From positions 1 through 10,409 of the forward strand of contig JAZUCU010000052.1 of NCBI GenBank assembly GCA_045639325.1: DNA of 10,409 bases. The letters are read 5' to 3'. The DNA is from RGIG8244 sp045639325 (GTDB lineage Bacteria > Verrucomicrobiota > Lentisphaeria > Victivallales > UBA1829). Below are positions 1 through 5,703 of this stretch, in pieces (the first letter of the stretch is position 1; each line of letters opens with the position of its first letter). A program made the position numbers and the translations under genes. The notes under the pieces were generated by a model. That model saw nothing but the letters and a program-made list of their open reading frames with translations. It was not told the DNA's origin and made no database searches.

Positions 1-335
1 TCAGCAATGGCGGCGATGTGGTTGTTCTGCCTTTTTGCACTCCGTACCGTATCGGATTTATGAAAGTTCTGGATGAAAGCGGAGACGGTAAATTCCGACG
101 CTTTACTATGGATTTTGCAGATGGAATCACCGATTACCGCCCATATCTGGTGGATATGAAAGGCGATGGTGATCGCCGTCATCTGATCGTCTGCAATTAT
201 GAAGGCGGCAGCAGTGCCGCTCAATATCAGGCTTTCCTGATCGACACCAAAGACGGATTCAAAATTCTCAAGGAAATTCCAGCCGGGGAATGTCCGGACT
301 ATCCGAAACATAACCCGGATTTACTCTTTGAGTGA
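1..335 (+). CDS. C-terminal end of an unrecognised protein, 5' end outside window
   Basis: The frame is open from the left edge (first full codon at base 3) to a TGA at 333-335, giving the last ~110 residues of a longer protein. I do not recognise the family. The visible part has two Asp/Gly-rich turns, DESGDGKF and DMKGDGDRR, each followed by a hydrophobic strand (for example HLIVCNY). This recalls the calcium-binding loops of FG-GAP/VCBS-type beta-propeller blades, but two loops are too few to assign a fold. The end is soluble and has no membrane segment. Codon use matches the other genes of the window, so I take it as real. A candidate terminator lies about 85 bases downstream. Function is unknown. 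Confidence 0.72.
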   Translation, partial: SNGGDVVVLPFCTPYRIGFMKVLDESGDGKFRRFTMDFADGITDYRPYLVDMKGDGDRRHLIVCNYEGGSSAAQYQAFLIDTKDGFKILKEIPAGECPDYPKHNPDLLFE

Positions 336-418
336 TCGCAATTCGTTTACAATCATCATTATTGAGACGTATGAAAAGTGCGGTTCCTTCTTTTTATCTA
401 TGTGCCATGCAGCATCCC

Positions 419-445
419 GGGACGGAGAGATCCGCCCCGTTTTTT
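419..445 (+). terminator. Candidate rho-independent terminator of the left-edge gene
   Basis: A 7-bp GC-rich stem (419-425 with 432-438, one A-C mismatch) encloses a 6-base loop and is followed by a run of six T (440-445). It lies on the strand of, and shortly after, the gene ending at 335. Confidence 0.45.
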
Positions 446-541
446 CTTACAATATATGCACCGGAAGTGTCTGCTGCTTTTATACTTGGAACTCAACAAT
501 TCTATACAGAAGAGTGTTAGGCTTGATGTGGAGGTATTTCG

Positions 542-628
542 ATGGAGAAAACAATAAAAACGACAGCATTCCGGTGGAGAGCATTCTCCATCGGTCTTTT
601 TTTTTACAGTTTATATGCTGATTTTTGA
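542..628 (+). CDS. Possible 28-aa hydrophobic peptide or gene remnant
   Basis: An ATG at 542 is preceded at ideal spacing (7 bases) by a perfect GGAGG (530-534). The reading frame encodes a basic N-terminus (MEKTIKTTAFRWR) followed by a hydrophobic stretch and stops at 626-628. The start loosely resembles the beginning of DUF2061-type small membrane proteins, which often open with a Lys/Thr-rich segment and an aromatic-Arg pair, but the resemblance is weak and unverified. The strong hairpin-plus-T-run at 571-605 lies inside this frame, so the peptide could be a leader peptide, a fragment left by decay, or a chance ORF with a good ribosome site. Confidence 0.25.
   Translation: MEKTIKTTAFRWRAFSIGLFFYSLYADF
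571..605 (+). terminator. Strong rho-independent terminator hairpin
   Basis: CCGGTGGAGA (571-580) pairs over 10 bp, with one G-U wobble, to TCTCCATCGG (585-594) across a GCAT loop. TCTTTTTTTTT (595-605) follows. It is a textbook intrinsic terminator reading rightwards. Its client is either the left-edge gene (as a second terminator) or the short ORF at 542, which it overlaps. Confidence 0.7.
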
Positions 629-684
629 AAGCAATACAAAAGGTATGTTTTTGATTTTATCCTTTGAGTATAAATTGTTTTTCC

Positions 685-730
685 AAAGCACGACTGTTAT
701 GATCTGTCAAAAAAACAGTGTCGCTTTTTT
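685..730 (+). terminator. Weak imperfect hairpin with T-run
   Basis: Bases 685-698 and 714-727 form an interrupted inverted repeat (GAAA/CTTT-type end, an AGC/TCG block and a TTGTC/AACAG-type block, with bulges). Six T follow at 725-730. It could be a degenerate terminator. The large A-rich loop makes this uncertain. Confidence 0.2.
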
Positions 731-907
731 ATGAAAAAATGAAATTATTATATTTGGTTTAATTGTAAAAACATACATTCGTACAACATCAGGCGTTTTT
801 TGATCTCTTTTGCAGTAAACCGTTACCGAATCCCGCTACAGATAACCAAAATCCGTATTGTTCATTTTTAGAGAGTATCGCTTTTTTTCAAAATGAAAAA
901 TACACTT

Positions 908-1106
908 TTTGTCTCCTCGGAGAGACTGATTTTACCTTCAAAAGCGTCAAAAAAAGTGCCCCTAAAATCGTTTGTATTTCAAGCCGGGGAACTGGTAATC
1001 ATAACAGGTTCAGCCATCACCACTTCTGAGTAAAGAGAAGTCCCCTGACAAATTGTACAAAAAAATCCCCTATTCCCCCTTTAAACTGTCTCCCCGAGGA
1101 GACAAA
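908..1106. repeat. Pair of palindromic elements in inverted orientation bounding ~200 bp
   Basis: GTCTCCTCGGAGAGAC at 911-926 and GTCTCCCCGAGGAGAC at 1088-1103 are reverse complements of each other at 15 of 16 positions, and the match extends into a flanking TTT/AAA. Each copy is itself a hairpin (GTCTCC/GGAGAC in the right copy). The arrangement recalls the ends of a small non-autonomous element or a paired REP-type sequence. No target-site duplication was evident by eye. Confidence 0.45.
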
Positions 1107-1126
1107 CCACCAGAAACAACCGCCAT

Positions 1127-1162
1127 AGAAAACCTGCCTGTAAATACAGAAAATCTGCCTGT
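1127..1162 (+). repeat. Two direct 15-bp repeats, 21-bp period
   Basis: AGAAAACCTGCCTGT (1127-1141) and AGAAAATCTGCCTGT (1148-1162) match at 14 of 15 positions. Their start-to-start distance is 21 bp, two helical turns. They lie just upstream of the AlbA_2-type gene remnant. They could be a regulator-binding pair or a slippage product. Confidence 0.5.
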
Positions 1163-1180
1163 TCATTTATTCCGTACACG

Positions 1181-1411
1181 ATGCTTTCTGTTGAAGCCAA
1201 GTTGCGAGCCTGTTATTTTCATGCCTGCATAACATACATAATTCAGGAACCGATGAATAACAGTTCTTTAAGAAAACGCTTCGGATTGGATGAAAAAAAT
1301 TCGGCCGGTATATCGCGACTTTTGAAAGAAGCTGTAGAAAAAGAACTTATTCGGGTTGTTGATCCGGATACTGCACCACGATATAAACGTTACATTCCAT
1401 ACTGGGCATAA
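1181..1411 (+). pseudogene. C-terminal remnant of an AlbA_2/COG2865 ATP-binding (RecG-like) protein gene
   Basis: The ~70 residues from LRACYFHACITY to the final RYIPYWA match the characteristic C-terminal winged-helix end of COG2865 proteins (N-terminal AlbA_2 Schlafen-like domain, C-terminal GHKL-type ATPase and winged helix). In that family the stretch reads roughly RACYQHAC...MTN.SLRERFGL...ARYIPFWA. Full proteins are about 400-550 aa; here everything before the last ~70 residues is missing, and the upstream in-frame sequence (through the 21-bp repeats) shows no family likeness. The nominal ATG at 1181 has no clear ribosome site. These genes commonly sit inside type I restriction-modification loci, which fits the adjacent hsdR relic. 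I infer a truncated relic. A translated winged-helix mini-protein cannot be excluded. Confidence 0.75.
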
Positions 1412-1512
1412 TTTAACCTGCCGGTAACTTGCTGGTAACTTGCTGAACGAGGGCAATGCGGAGCTTTTTGAGCAGAAATTGAGGTAAAATTTAACTTGCC
1501 GGTAACTTGCTG
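1410..1512 (+). repeat. 25-bp direct repeats flanking a 53-bp spacer, with an 11-bp tandem sub-repeat
   Basis: The 25-bp stretch at 1410-1434 recurs at 1488-1512 with one mismatch; its core is TGCCGGTAACTTGCTG. The first copy is immediately followed by another GTAACTTGCTG (1435-1445), an 11-bp tandem duplication. The repeats fill the gap between the AlbA_2-type remnant and the hsdR relic. A 12-bp inverted near-copy (11 of 12) lies at 1664-1675, at the hsdR deletion junction. Confidence 0.75.
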
Positions 1513-1547
1513 ACGGCAGTGTTACGGAGAACATGAGGAGATGACGG

Positions 1548-2017
1548 ATGGCGATAAATGATGATTCTGAAAAGCGCTTTGAGAGCGATATCGAGTCTTT
1601 CCTGCTGTCGCAGGCGGGCGGCTATGTCAGGAATGAAACCCCATACGATGCCAAGCTGGGCCTGTCACCGGCAAGGGTGCCGGAGCTCCTGAACCCAAAG
1701 AACCGCTGGATGAGATTATTGACAAGATCAACGAAAAGTACAAAGGCATTTTCACCGAAGGCGACAAAGTGCTGCTGACTTCACTCCGTGACCGTCTGTT
1801 GACCGATAAAAAGCTCAAAAAGATCATTCAGACCACAGAGCCGAAGATCTTTACTGAAAGCGTATTCCCCAAAATCTTTGATGATGCGGCACAGGCAAGT
1901 TTCATGGAATCAAGCGAAACGTATCAGTCACTGTTCGCCGATGCAGCCAAATACAAAGCTATTATGAATGCTCTGGCGCAGATTCTGTACCGGGATTTGA
2001 AGATGCAGAAAGAATAA
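1548..2017 (+). pseudogene. hsdR: Internally deleted, frameshifted type I restriction subunit R gene
   Basis: Intact HsdR (~1000 aa) is the nuclease and ATP-driven translocase subunit of type I restriction enzymes. Translation from ATG 1548 (GAGGAG just upstream) gives MAINDDSEKRFESDIESF, then LLSQAGGY and YDAKLGL, the typical HsdR N-terminus, through residue 39 (base ~1664). From there the matching frame shifts to frame 2. GAPEPKEPLDEIIDKINEKY, then the TEGDK, KLKKI, FTESVFPKIFDDAAQ and YQSLFADAAKYKAIMNALAQ blocks are the C-terminal helical region of HsdR, ending at TAA 2015-2017. About 900 codons are absent, including the PD-(D/E)xK nuclease core and both RecA-like motor domains. Read straight from the start, the product ends after 76 residues. 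It cannot restrict DNA. No hsdM or hsdS lies in the window. The stop is 18 bp from the convergent gene's end. Confidence 0.88.
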
Positions 2018-2035
2018 CGCTTCCGTGTTTTTCTT

Positions 2036-2635
2036 TCAATTCTGTTGCATTTTTGTGCGGAGCATGTTATAAATGCCGTAACCAATCATGAACAGGATCC
2101 ATAACACTGCGGCGATGGCAAAAATGTAGCCGAAAAAGCCCGTAATGTTGCCAATCGTTTCCGAATGACGCAATAGCCCGAAATGTTGGAAAATATAACG
2201 CCAGTCATGAATGATTTCCCCGCCATTGGAAAAGGGAGAGACAAGCTGTAATTCCAATTCTGTGGCATCACGCATATATGCCATGGTATCCAGCATGGAA
2301 AAGCCCAGCCAGCCAAGAGCAACTGCCAACGCCGGAAATTCACGCGTCCGGATGAACTGGATTCCCGCACCGATCGGCGCAAGCCATTGAAATAATGTAC
2401 CCGCAAGAACATGCAGAATTTCCGGCATGACACGGTTGGAGAAAAGGAAATGCCCGATTTCATGAACCGGTCCATGGATCACATAGAAAAGTGAGGTGTA
2501 AGCCCCGTTCGTCTCTGCTGTGGCATACTTGCTGATTGCATAGATAAAATACACTACGCAAAGCAGATATGGAAGAATCAACACGCCACGTATCTGAAAA
2601 AGCTTTTCTTTTTTGTTTTGATCATTCTGTCTCAT
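2036..2635 (-). CDS. Polytopic membrane protein with HEIGH zinc-protease-like motif
   Basis: This 199-aa inner-membrane protein has four to five predicted hydrophobic segments (about residues 17-35, 47-65, 75-95, 101-121 and 163-190). HEIGH at 58-62 (HGPVHEIGHFLF) is an HExxH-type motif. The rest follows a pattern I recall from small bacterial membrane proteins annotated as M50-like or hypothetical: GTLFQWLAP (79-87), WLGFSMLDTMAYMRDA (109-124) and HDW (143-145). Likely metal ligands are H58, H62 and an acidic residue such as D116 or D123. This is inference, and no PDZ domain or classic NPxDG motif is present. The start is the only ATG before residue 70. No Shine-Dalgarno precedes it, but a good promoter ends nine bases upstream, suggesting a leaderless mRNA. 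It follows the activase gene by 65 bp on the same strand. Substrate and role are unknown. Confidence 0.72.
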   Translation of the reverse strand: MRQNDQNKKEKLFQIRGVLILPYLLCVVYFIYAISKYATAETNGAYTSLFYVIHGPVHEIGHFLFSNRVMPEILHVLAGTLFQWLAPIGAGIQFIRTREFPALAVALGWLGFSMLDTMAYMRDATELELQLVSPFSNGGEIIHDWRYIFQHFGLLRHSETIGNITGFFGYIFAIAAVLWILFMIGYGIYNMLRTKMQQN

Positions 2636-2644
2636 AATGGATGT

Positions 2645-2673
2645 AACATATCACGGCATGCGCAAAAAGTCAA
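2645..2673 (-). promoter_or_regulatory. Sigma70-type promoter for the HEIGH membrane-protein gene
   Basis: On the minus strand a TTGACT -35 (2668-2673) and TATGTT -10 (2645-2650) are separated by exactly 17 bp. The expected transcription start (~2638) is only two or three bases before the ATG at 2635, so the transcript would be leaderless or nearly so. That agrees with the lack of a ribosome-binding site. Confidence 0.55.
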
Positions 2674-2700
2674 ATACAAATTGCAGATTCTTTGTGCTTT

Positions 2701-3603
2701 TTATGCCAATGAATTGATGACATTTTTCACCCCGGCAGAACGCAGAATTTCTGCACACTTGTCCAACGTTTCTTTGTCGGGAGATGCCACATCCGGCATG
2801 GTGTCCGGGTGATCCACTGCTTTGAATTTGGAACGGGCAAGGGAGTGATAGGCAAGCAACCGGACGGCAGAAATATTTTGAAGTTGAGCCAGAAATGCGC
2901 CGGCATCCATCAAATCCTGTTCTGACATATTGTGTTCCGGAACCATAATCATACGGATTTCAATCTGTTTCCCTGCGGCATCCAGTTTTTTGAGATTTTC
3001 CAGAATCAATTCGTTGGATGAACCCGTAAGACGTTTGTGCTGCTGCGGATCGGCACATTTGAAATCGTAAAGGAACATATCGGTGTATGGGAGTACCGTT
3101 TCAAACGCTGTCCACGGCACATTGCCGCAGGTGTCAACGGCAGTATGAATATCCTGCGCCTTCATCCGTTTCAGCAATTCCGCGCAGAAGGCATTTTGCA
3201 GCAGAGGTTCTCCGCCGGATATGGTGATACCGCCTCCGTCGGAATAAAAGAGCCGGTCTTCCAGAAGTTTTGCAGCGGCATCTTCCAGAGTGATTTCTTT
3301 GCCGAAAAGTTCCAGTGCATTGGAAGGACATTCCTCTTCGCACTTCCCGCAACTTTTGCACGCCTCCCGGTCGAACGCATGGAGTCCGTTGACGATACTA
3401 TGGCACTGGCACGTTTCCGCGCACACCCCGCAGAGTGTGCATTTCGGGTAATGGATCGCCAATTCCGGCTTGGATAAACGGCTTTCGGGATTATGGCACC
3501 AGATACAGCGCAGGGAACAACCTTTCAGGAAAAGCGTGGTCCGGATGCCCGGTCCGTCATGAACCGCAAAACGTTTGATGTCAATATATCTTGCATTCAT
3601 CAT
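2701..3603 (-). CDS. Glycyl radical enzyme activating protein (radical SAM)
   Basis: This 300-aa protein generates the glycyl radical on its partner by reductive cleavage of S-adenosylmethionine. The radical-SAM cluster motif is C29-x3-C33-x2-C36 (GCSLRCIWCHNPES), preceded by VHDGPGIRTTLFLKGC, typical of the PflA/activase family. A bacterial-ferredoxin insert follows with two CxxCxxCxxxC motifs (C55/58/61/65 and C82/85/88/92), ligands for two further 4Fe-4S clusters, as in activases of non-PFL glycyl radical enzymes. GGGITISGGEP (123-133) is the SAM-binding GGE segment. Length is normal. Two adjacent ATGs (3603 and 3600) are possible starts. A GGAG lies about 13 bases upstream, in the 18-bp gap after the enzyme's stop, so the pair is translated from one mRNA. 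Specificity for the neighbouring enzyme is inferred from position. Confidence 0.93.
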   Translation of the reverse strand: MMNARYIDIKRFAVHDGPGIRTTLFLKGCSLRCIWCHNPESRLSKPELAIHYPKCTLCGVCAETCQCHSIVNGLHAFDREACKSCGKCEEECPSNALELFGKEITLEDAAAKLLEDRLFYSDGGGITISGGEPLLQNAFCAELLKRMKAQDIHTAVDTCGNVPWTAFETVLPYTDMFLYDFKCADPQQHKRLTGSSNELILENLKKLDAAGKQIEIRMIMVPEHNMSEQDLMDAGAFLAQLQNISAVRLLAYHSLARSKFKAVDHPDTMPDVASPDKETLDKCAEILRSAGVKNVINSLA

Positions 3604-3621
3604 AAGACTTTTTTACTCCGG

Positions 3622-5670
3622 TCAGCTCAAAGTTTCTGCCTGGCGGATGAAGGTTTCCTGTGCTTCCGGTGCAAGGTGGATAAAGCGGACGTTCCACCCG
3701 CAGACGCGCACTTGCAGATTGGCATATTTTTCCGGATTCGCCTGTGCGTCACGCAAGACAGTGGCATCGAAAATATTGAATTGAATTCCGCTGCCGCCGT
3801 GGGCGATAAAGTTGCGGATGAGTGACATCAGAATTTCGAGTCCTTCATTTCCCCGGACGGACGTCGGGTGAAGCATGATATCCAGACAGGTTCCGCAGGG
3901 GAATTGCCGCATATCGATTTTCAATACGGAGTTCATCAAGGCTGTAATGCCGTTCCGGTCCATGCCGATTGCGGAGCACATGTTTTTGGACATGGGTTCC
4001 CCAGCCAATCTGCCGGACGGGAGAGCGCCGATTTCTTTCCCGCGTTCCACTACCAGCTGACCGTAGATGGAGGGGAAGAATGTGCCGCCTCTGCCATTGG
4101 GCAGCTGGAAGAGGATTTCAGAGAAAAAGGATGCAAACTCAACGCCGATCTGATCCAACGCTGGATCATTATTCCCCCATTTTGCACATTTGCGCATGAC
4201 TTCGGAACGCAGTTTTTCATGCCCCTGCCAGTTTTCCTTGAGGATTTGCCGGAGTTCCGGAATCGTGCAGAGTTTCTTTTCAAAAACCAGATACCGGACG
4301 GCTTCCACGGAGTCCAAAAAATCGGCAAAGTAAGAACAGACAGTTCCGGTGTGATTGTATACGGCTCCGCAATCGGTCATATCTTTTGCTTTTTCTATAC
4401 AGCTGTCGAAGGTGCCTGAAAGGAGCGGTACGGGGTTGACATATTTCCATGCAAGATCGCAGAGGACCTGACGTTCTCTCATGATATCGCAGGAATAACG
4501 GTACTGTTCCTTGCAGAGAATCTTGAATTCTTCAAAAGTTGTACAGTTATCCACTTTCTCCAAAGCCCGCAGAACAAAGACGGGCAGATAAACGTGTGCG
4601 CATCCGGAACAGGAGATTTCCTTCCCTGCCACAGCAGGTTCATAGCAGCCGATGGGGATGAAATTTGCTGCATCTTCGGGCGTTCTTCCGTGACGGATCA
4701 AGCCCTGAACGACTACATCATAGTTGAGAAATACGATTGCAGTTCTGCCGTCCCGGATACATTTTGTGCAAAGTTCCAAAAATTCCCGGGGCATATCTTC
4801 TCTGACAAGTACGGAAAGTTTCGGGTCGACCGTATTCATTTCGTAATACGCTTCCATCCCGAGGTGCGAAAGCTCATTGATCGCAGGTCCGAAACAGAAG
4901 TTTTTGCCGAACCGTTTGCCTTGATAACGGGCGTAGAAAGCAATCCAGAAATACTTGATCAATTCCTTTGCGGATTCTCTGGTCAGACGTCCGGCGGCAA
5001 GATCGTTCCGGTAGAAATCAAGATAAAGCTCATCAAAACGCCCCATGGTGCGGACTTCTTCGTTGGTGTATTCAATGGCATCATGCAGAACATAAGCCAA
5101 TGCAAAGGCTTCGTGAAGAGTCTGCGGCGCATGTTCCGCAATTTCCGCATAGACCGGATTGTGGTTGATCCGTGCGACCCGGCGGCAGAATTCAGCCAAT
5201 GCCTTATAGACCATCGTCACTGCCCGATGGAATGGAGACGTGCCATTTTTCACCCGTTGAATCAAACCGGGCAGACCGAGTGTCAGCAGATTTTGCCAGT
5301 CCGGAGCCACATGACTGCGGTCCACCATCCAACCGATTCCGAGTTCCATATCTTTGCCCAATGTGACAACGCCCGGGACCATTTTTTCCGCCAGTTTGTA
5401 TCCGTCATTCAAATCTTCTGCAAGGAGGCCTGTCTGCAATTTTCCGGGGAAAGGATTGAATGTTTCGACAGCAATGGGGGCATGTTCCAGAACCAATGCG
5501 GTCAGATAAGCCCGGGAAAGGATACGTTCTTCATCGGGATTTTCCGCTTTATGGTTTTCCCAGACCTGCCGGAGTTCTTCTTCGCTCCAGCAATTTTCTG
5601 TGGTATAGATGGCATTTTCGTACTGCTTTTCCAGTTTCGGGCGGATTTCGTCAAAAGGTTGGTAATTCAT
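3622..5670 (-). CDS. Small glycyl radical enzyme of the PFL/diol-dehydratase superfamily, substrate unknown
   Basis: The 682-aa protein has both hallmarks of an oxygen-sensitive glycyl radical enzyme. The active-site loop is PIGCYEP, with thiyl Cys342 and Glu344. The C-terminal radical loop is LQVRVCGWNVRFIHL, with radical Gly658 inside a conserved context (GIQFN, ATVLRDAQANPEKY). A single Cys followed by x-Glu is the signature of eliminating enzymes (glycerol and propanediol dehydratases, choline lyase and relatives, usually GCVEP), whereas pyruvate formate-lyase has Cys-Cys. This argues for a dehydratase or C-X lyase. Differences are Tyr343, a Trp instead of Tyr after the radical Gly, Cys657 next to it, and a length ~100-150 residues below known dehydratases. 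The N-terminal helices and the FDELYLDFY region (212-220) are intact, so it is a compact clade rather than a truncation. It lies 33 bp after the SGNH gene and 18 bp before its activase. An AAAGG about 10 bases before ATG 5670 is a modest ribosome site. No microcompartment genes are nearby. Confidence 0.93.
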   Translation of the reverse strand: MNYQPFDEIRPKLEKQYENAIYTTENCWSEEELRQVWENHKAENPDEERILSRAYLTALVLEHAPIAVETFNPFPGKLQTGLLAEDLNDGYKLAEKMVPGVVTLGKDMELGIGWMVDRSHVAPDWQNLLTLGLPGLIQRVKNGTSPFHRAVTMVYKALAEFCRRVARINHNPVYAEIAEHAPQTLHEAFALAYVLHDAIEYTNEEVRTMGRFDELYLDFYRNDLAAGRLTRESAKELIKYFWIAFYARYQGKRFGKNFCFGPAINELSHLGMEAYYEMNTVDPKLSVLVREDMPREFLELCTKCIRDGRTAIVFLNYDVVVQGLIRHGRTPEDAANFIPIGCYEPAVAGKEISCSGCAHVYLPVFVLRALEKVDNCTTFEEFKILCKEQYRYSCDIMRERQVLCDLAWKYVNPVPLLSGTFDSCIEKAKDMTDCGAVYNHTGTVCSYFADFLDSVEAVRYLVFEKKLCTIPELRQILKENWQGHEKLRSEVMRKCAKWGNNDPALDQIGVEFASFFSEILFQLPNGRGGTFFPSIYGQLVVERGKEIGALPSGRLAGEPMSKNMCSAIGMDRNGITALMNSVLKIDMRQFPCGTCLDIMLHPTSVRGNEGLEILMSLIRNFIAHGGSGIQFNIFDATVLRDAQANPEKYANLQVRVCGWNVRFIHLAPEAQETFIRQAETLS

Positions 5671-5703
5671 TTGTAGAGACCTTTCATTTCTTCCTGAATA
5701 TGT

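Larger units (their letters stand above)
629..1180. other. AT-rich gene-poor stretch with small palindromes
   Basis: No reading frame here has a plausible start, ribosome site and protein-like composition. The DNA is markedly A/T-rich with many homopolymer runs. It holds the weak hairpin at 685-730, two similar stretches reading GTGTCGCTTTTTT (719-730 region) and GTATCGCTTTTTTT (873-886 region), a pair of 16-bp palindromic elements in inverted orientation (911-926 and 1088-1103), a hairpin ACTTCT/AGAAGT (1022-1041) and a 15-bp tandem repeat (1127-1162). I see no tRNA or known structured RNA. The composition and repeats fit a decayed or laterally acquired segment next to the restriction-island relics. 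Confidence 0.6.

Noticed and set aside
328..621. 97-codon plus-strand frame after the left-edge gene
   Set aside because: It overlaps the end of that gene, has no ribosome site, contains two terminator-like hairpins and reads as low-quality Cys/Phe-rich sequence.
960..1020. tRNA-like or other structured RNA around a GGTTC-containing hairpin
   Set aside because: No cloverleaf, anticodon stem or CCA-side pairing could be built; only a short bulged hairpin is present.
1410..1512. CRISPR array
   Set aside because: Only two full 25-bp copies plus one 11-bp tandem copy, irregular spacing (0 and ~42-53 bp) and no cas genes.
4594..5676. 360-codon plus-strand frame opposite the glycyl radical enzyme gene
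   Set aside because: It lies entirely antisense to a clearly conserved gene and its translation has no recognisable domain; it is a by-product of that gene's codon use.
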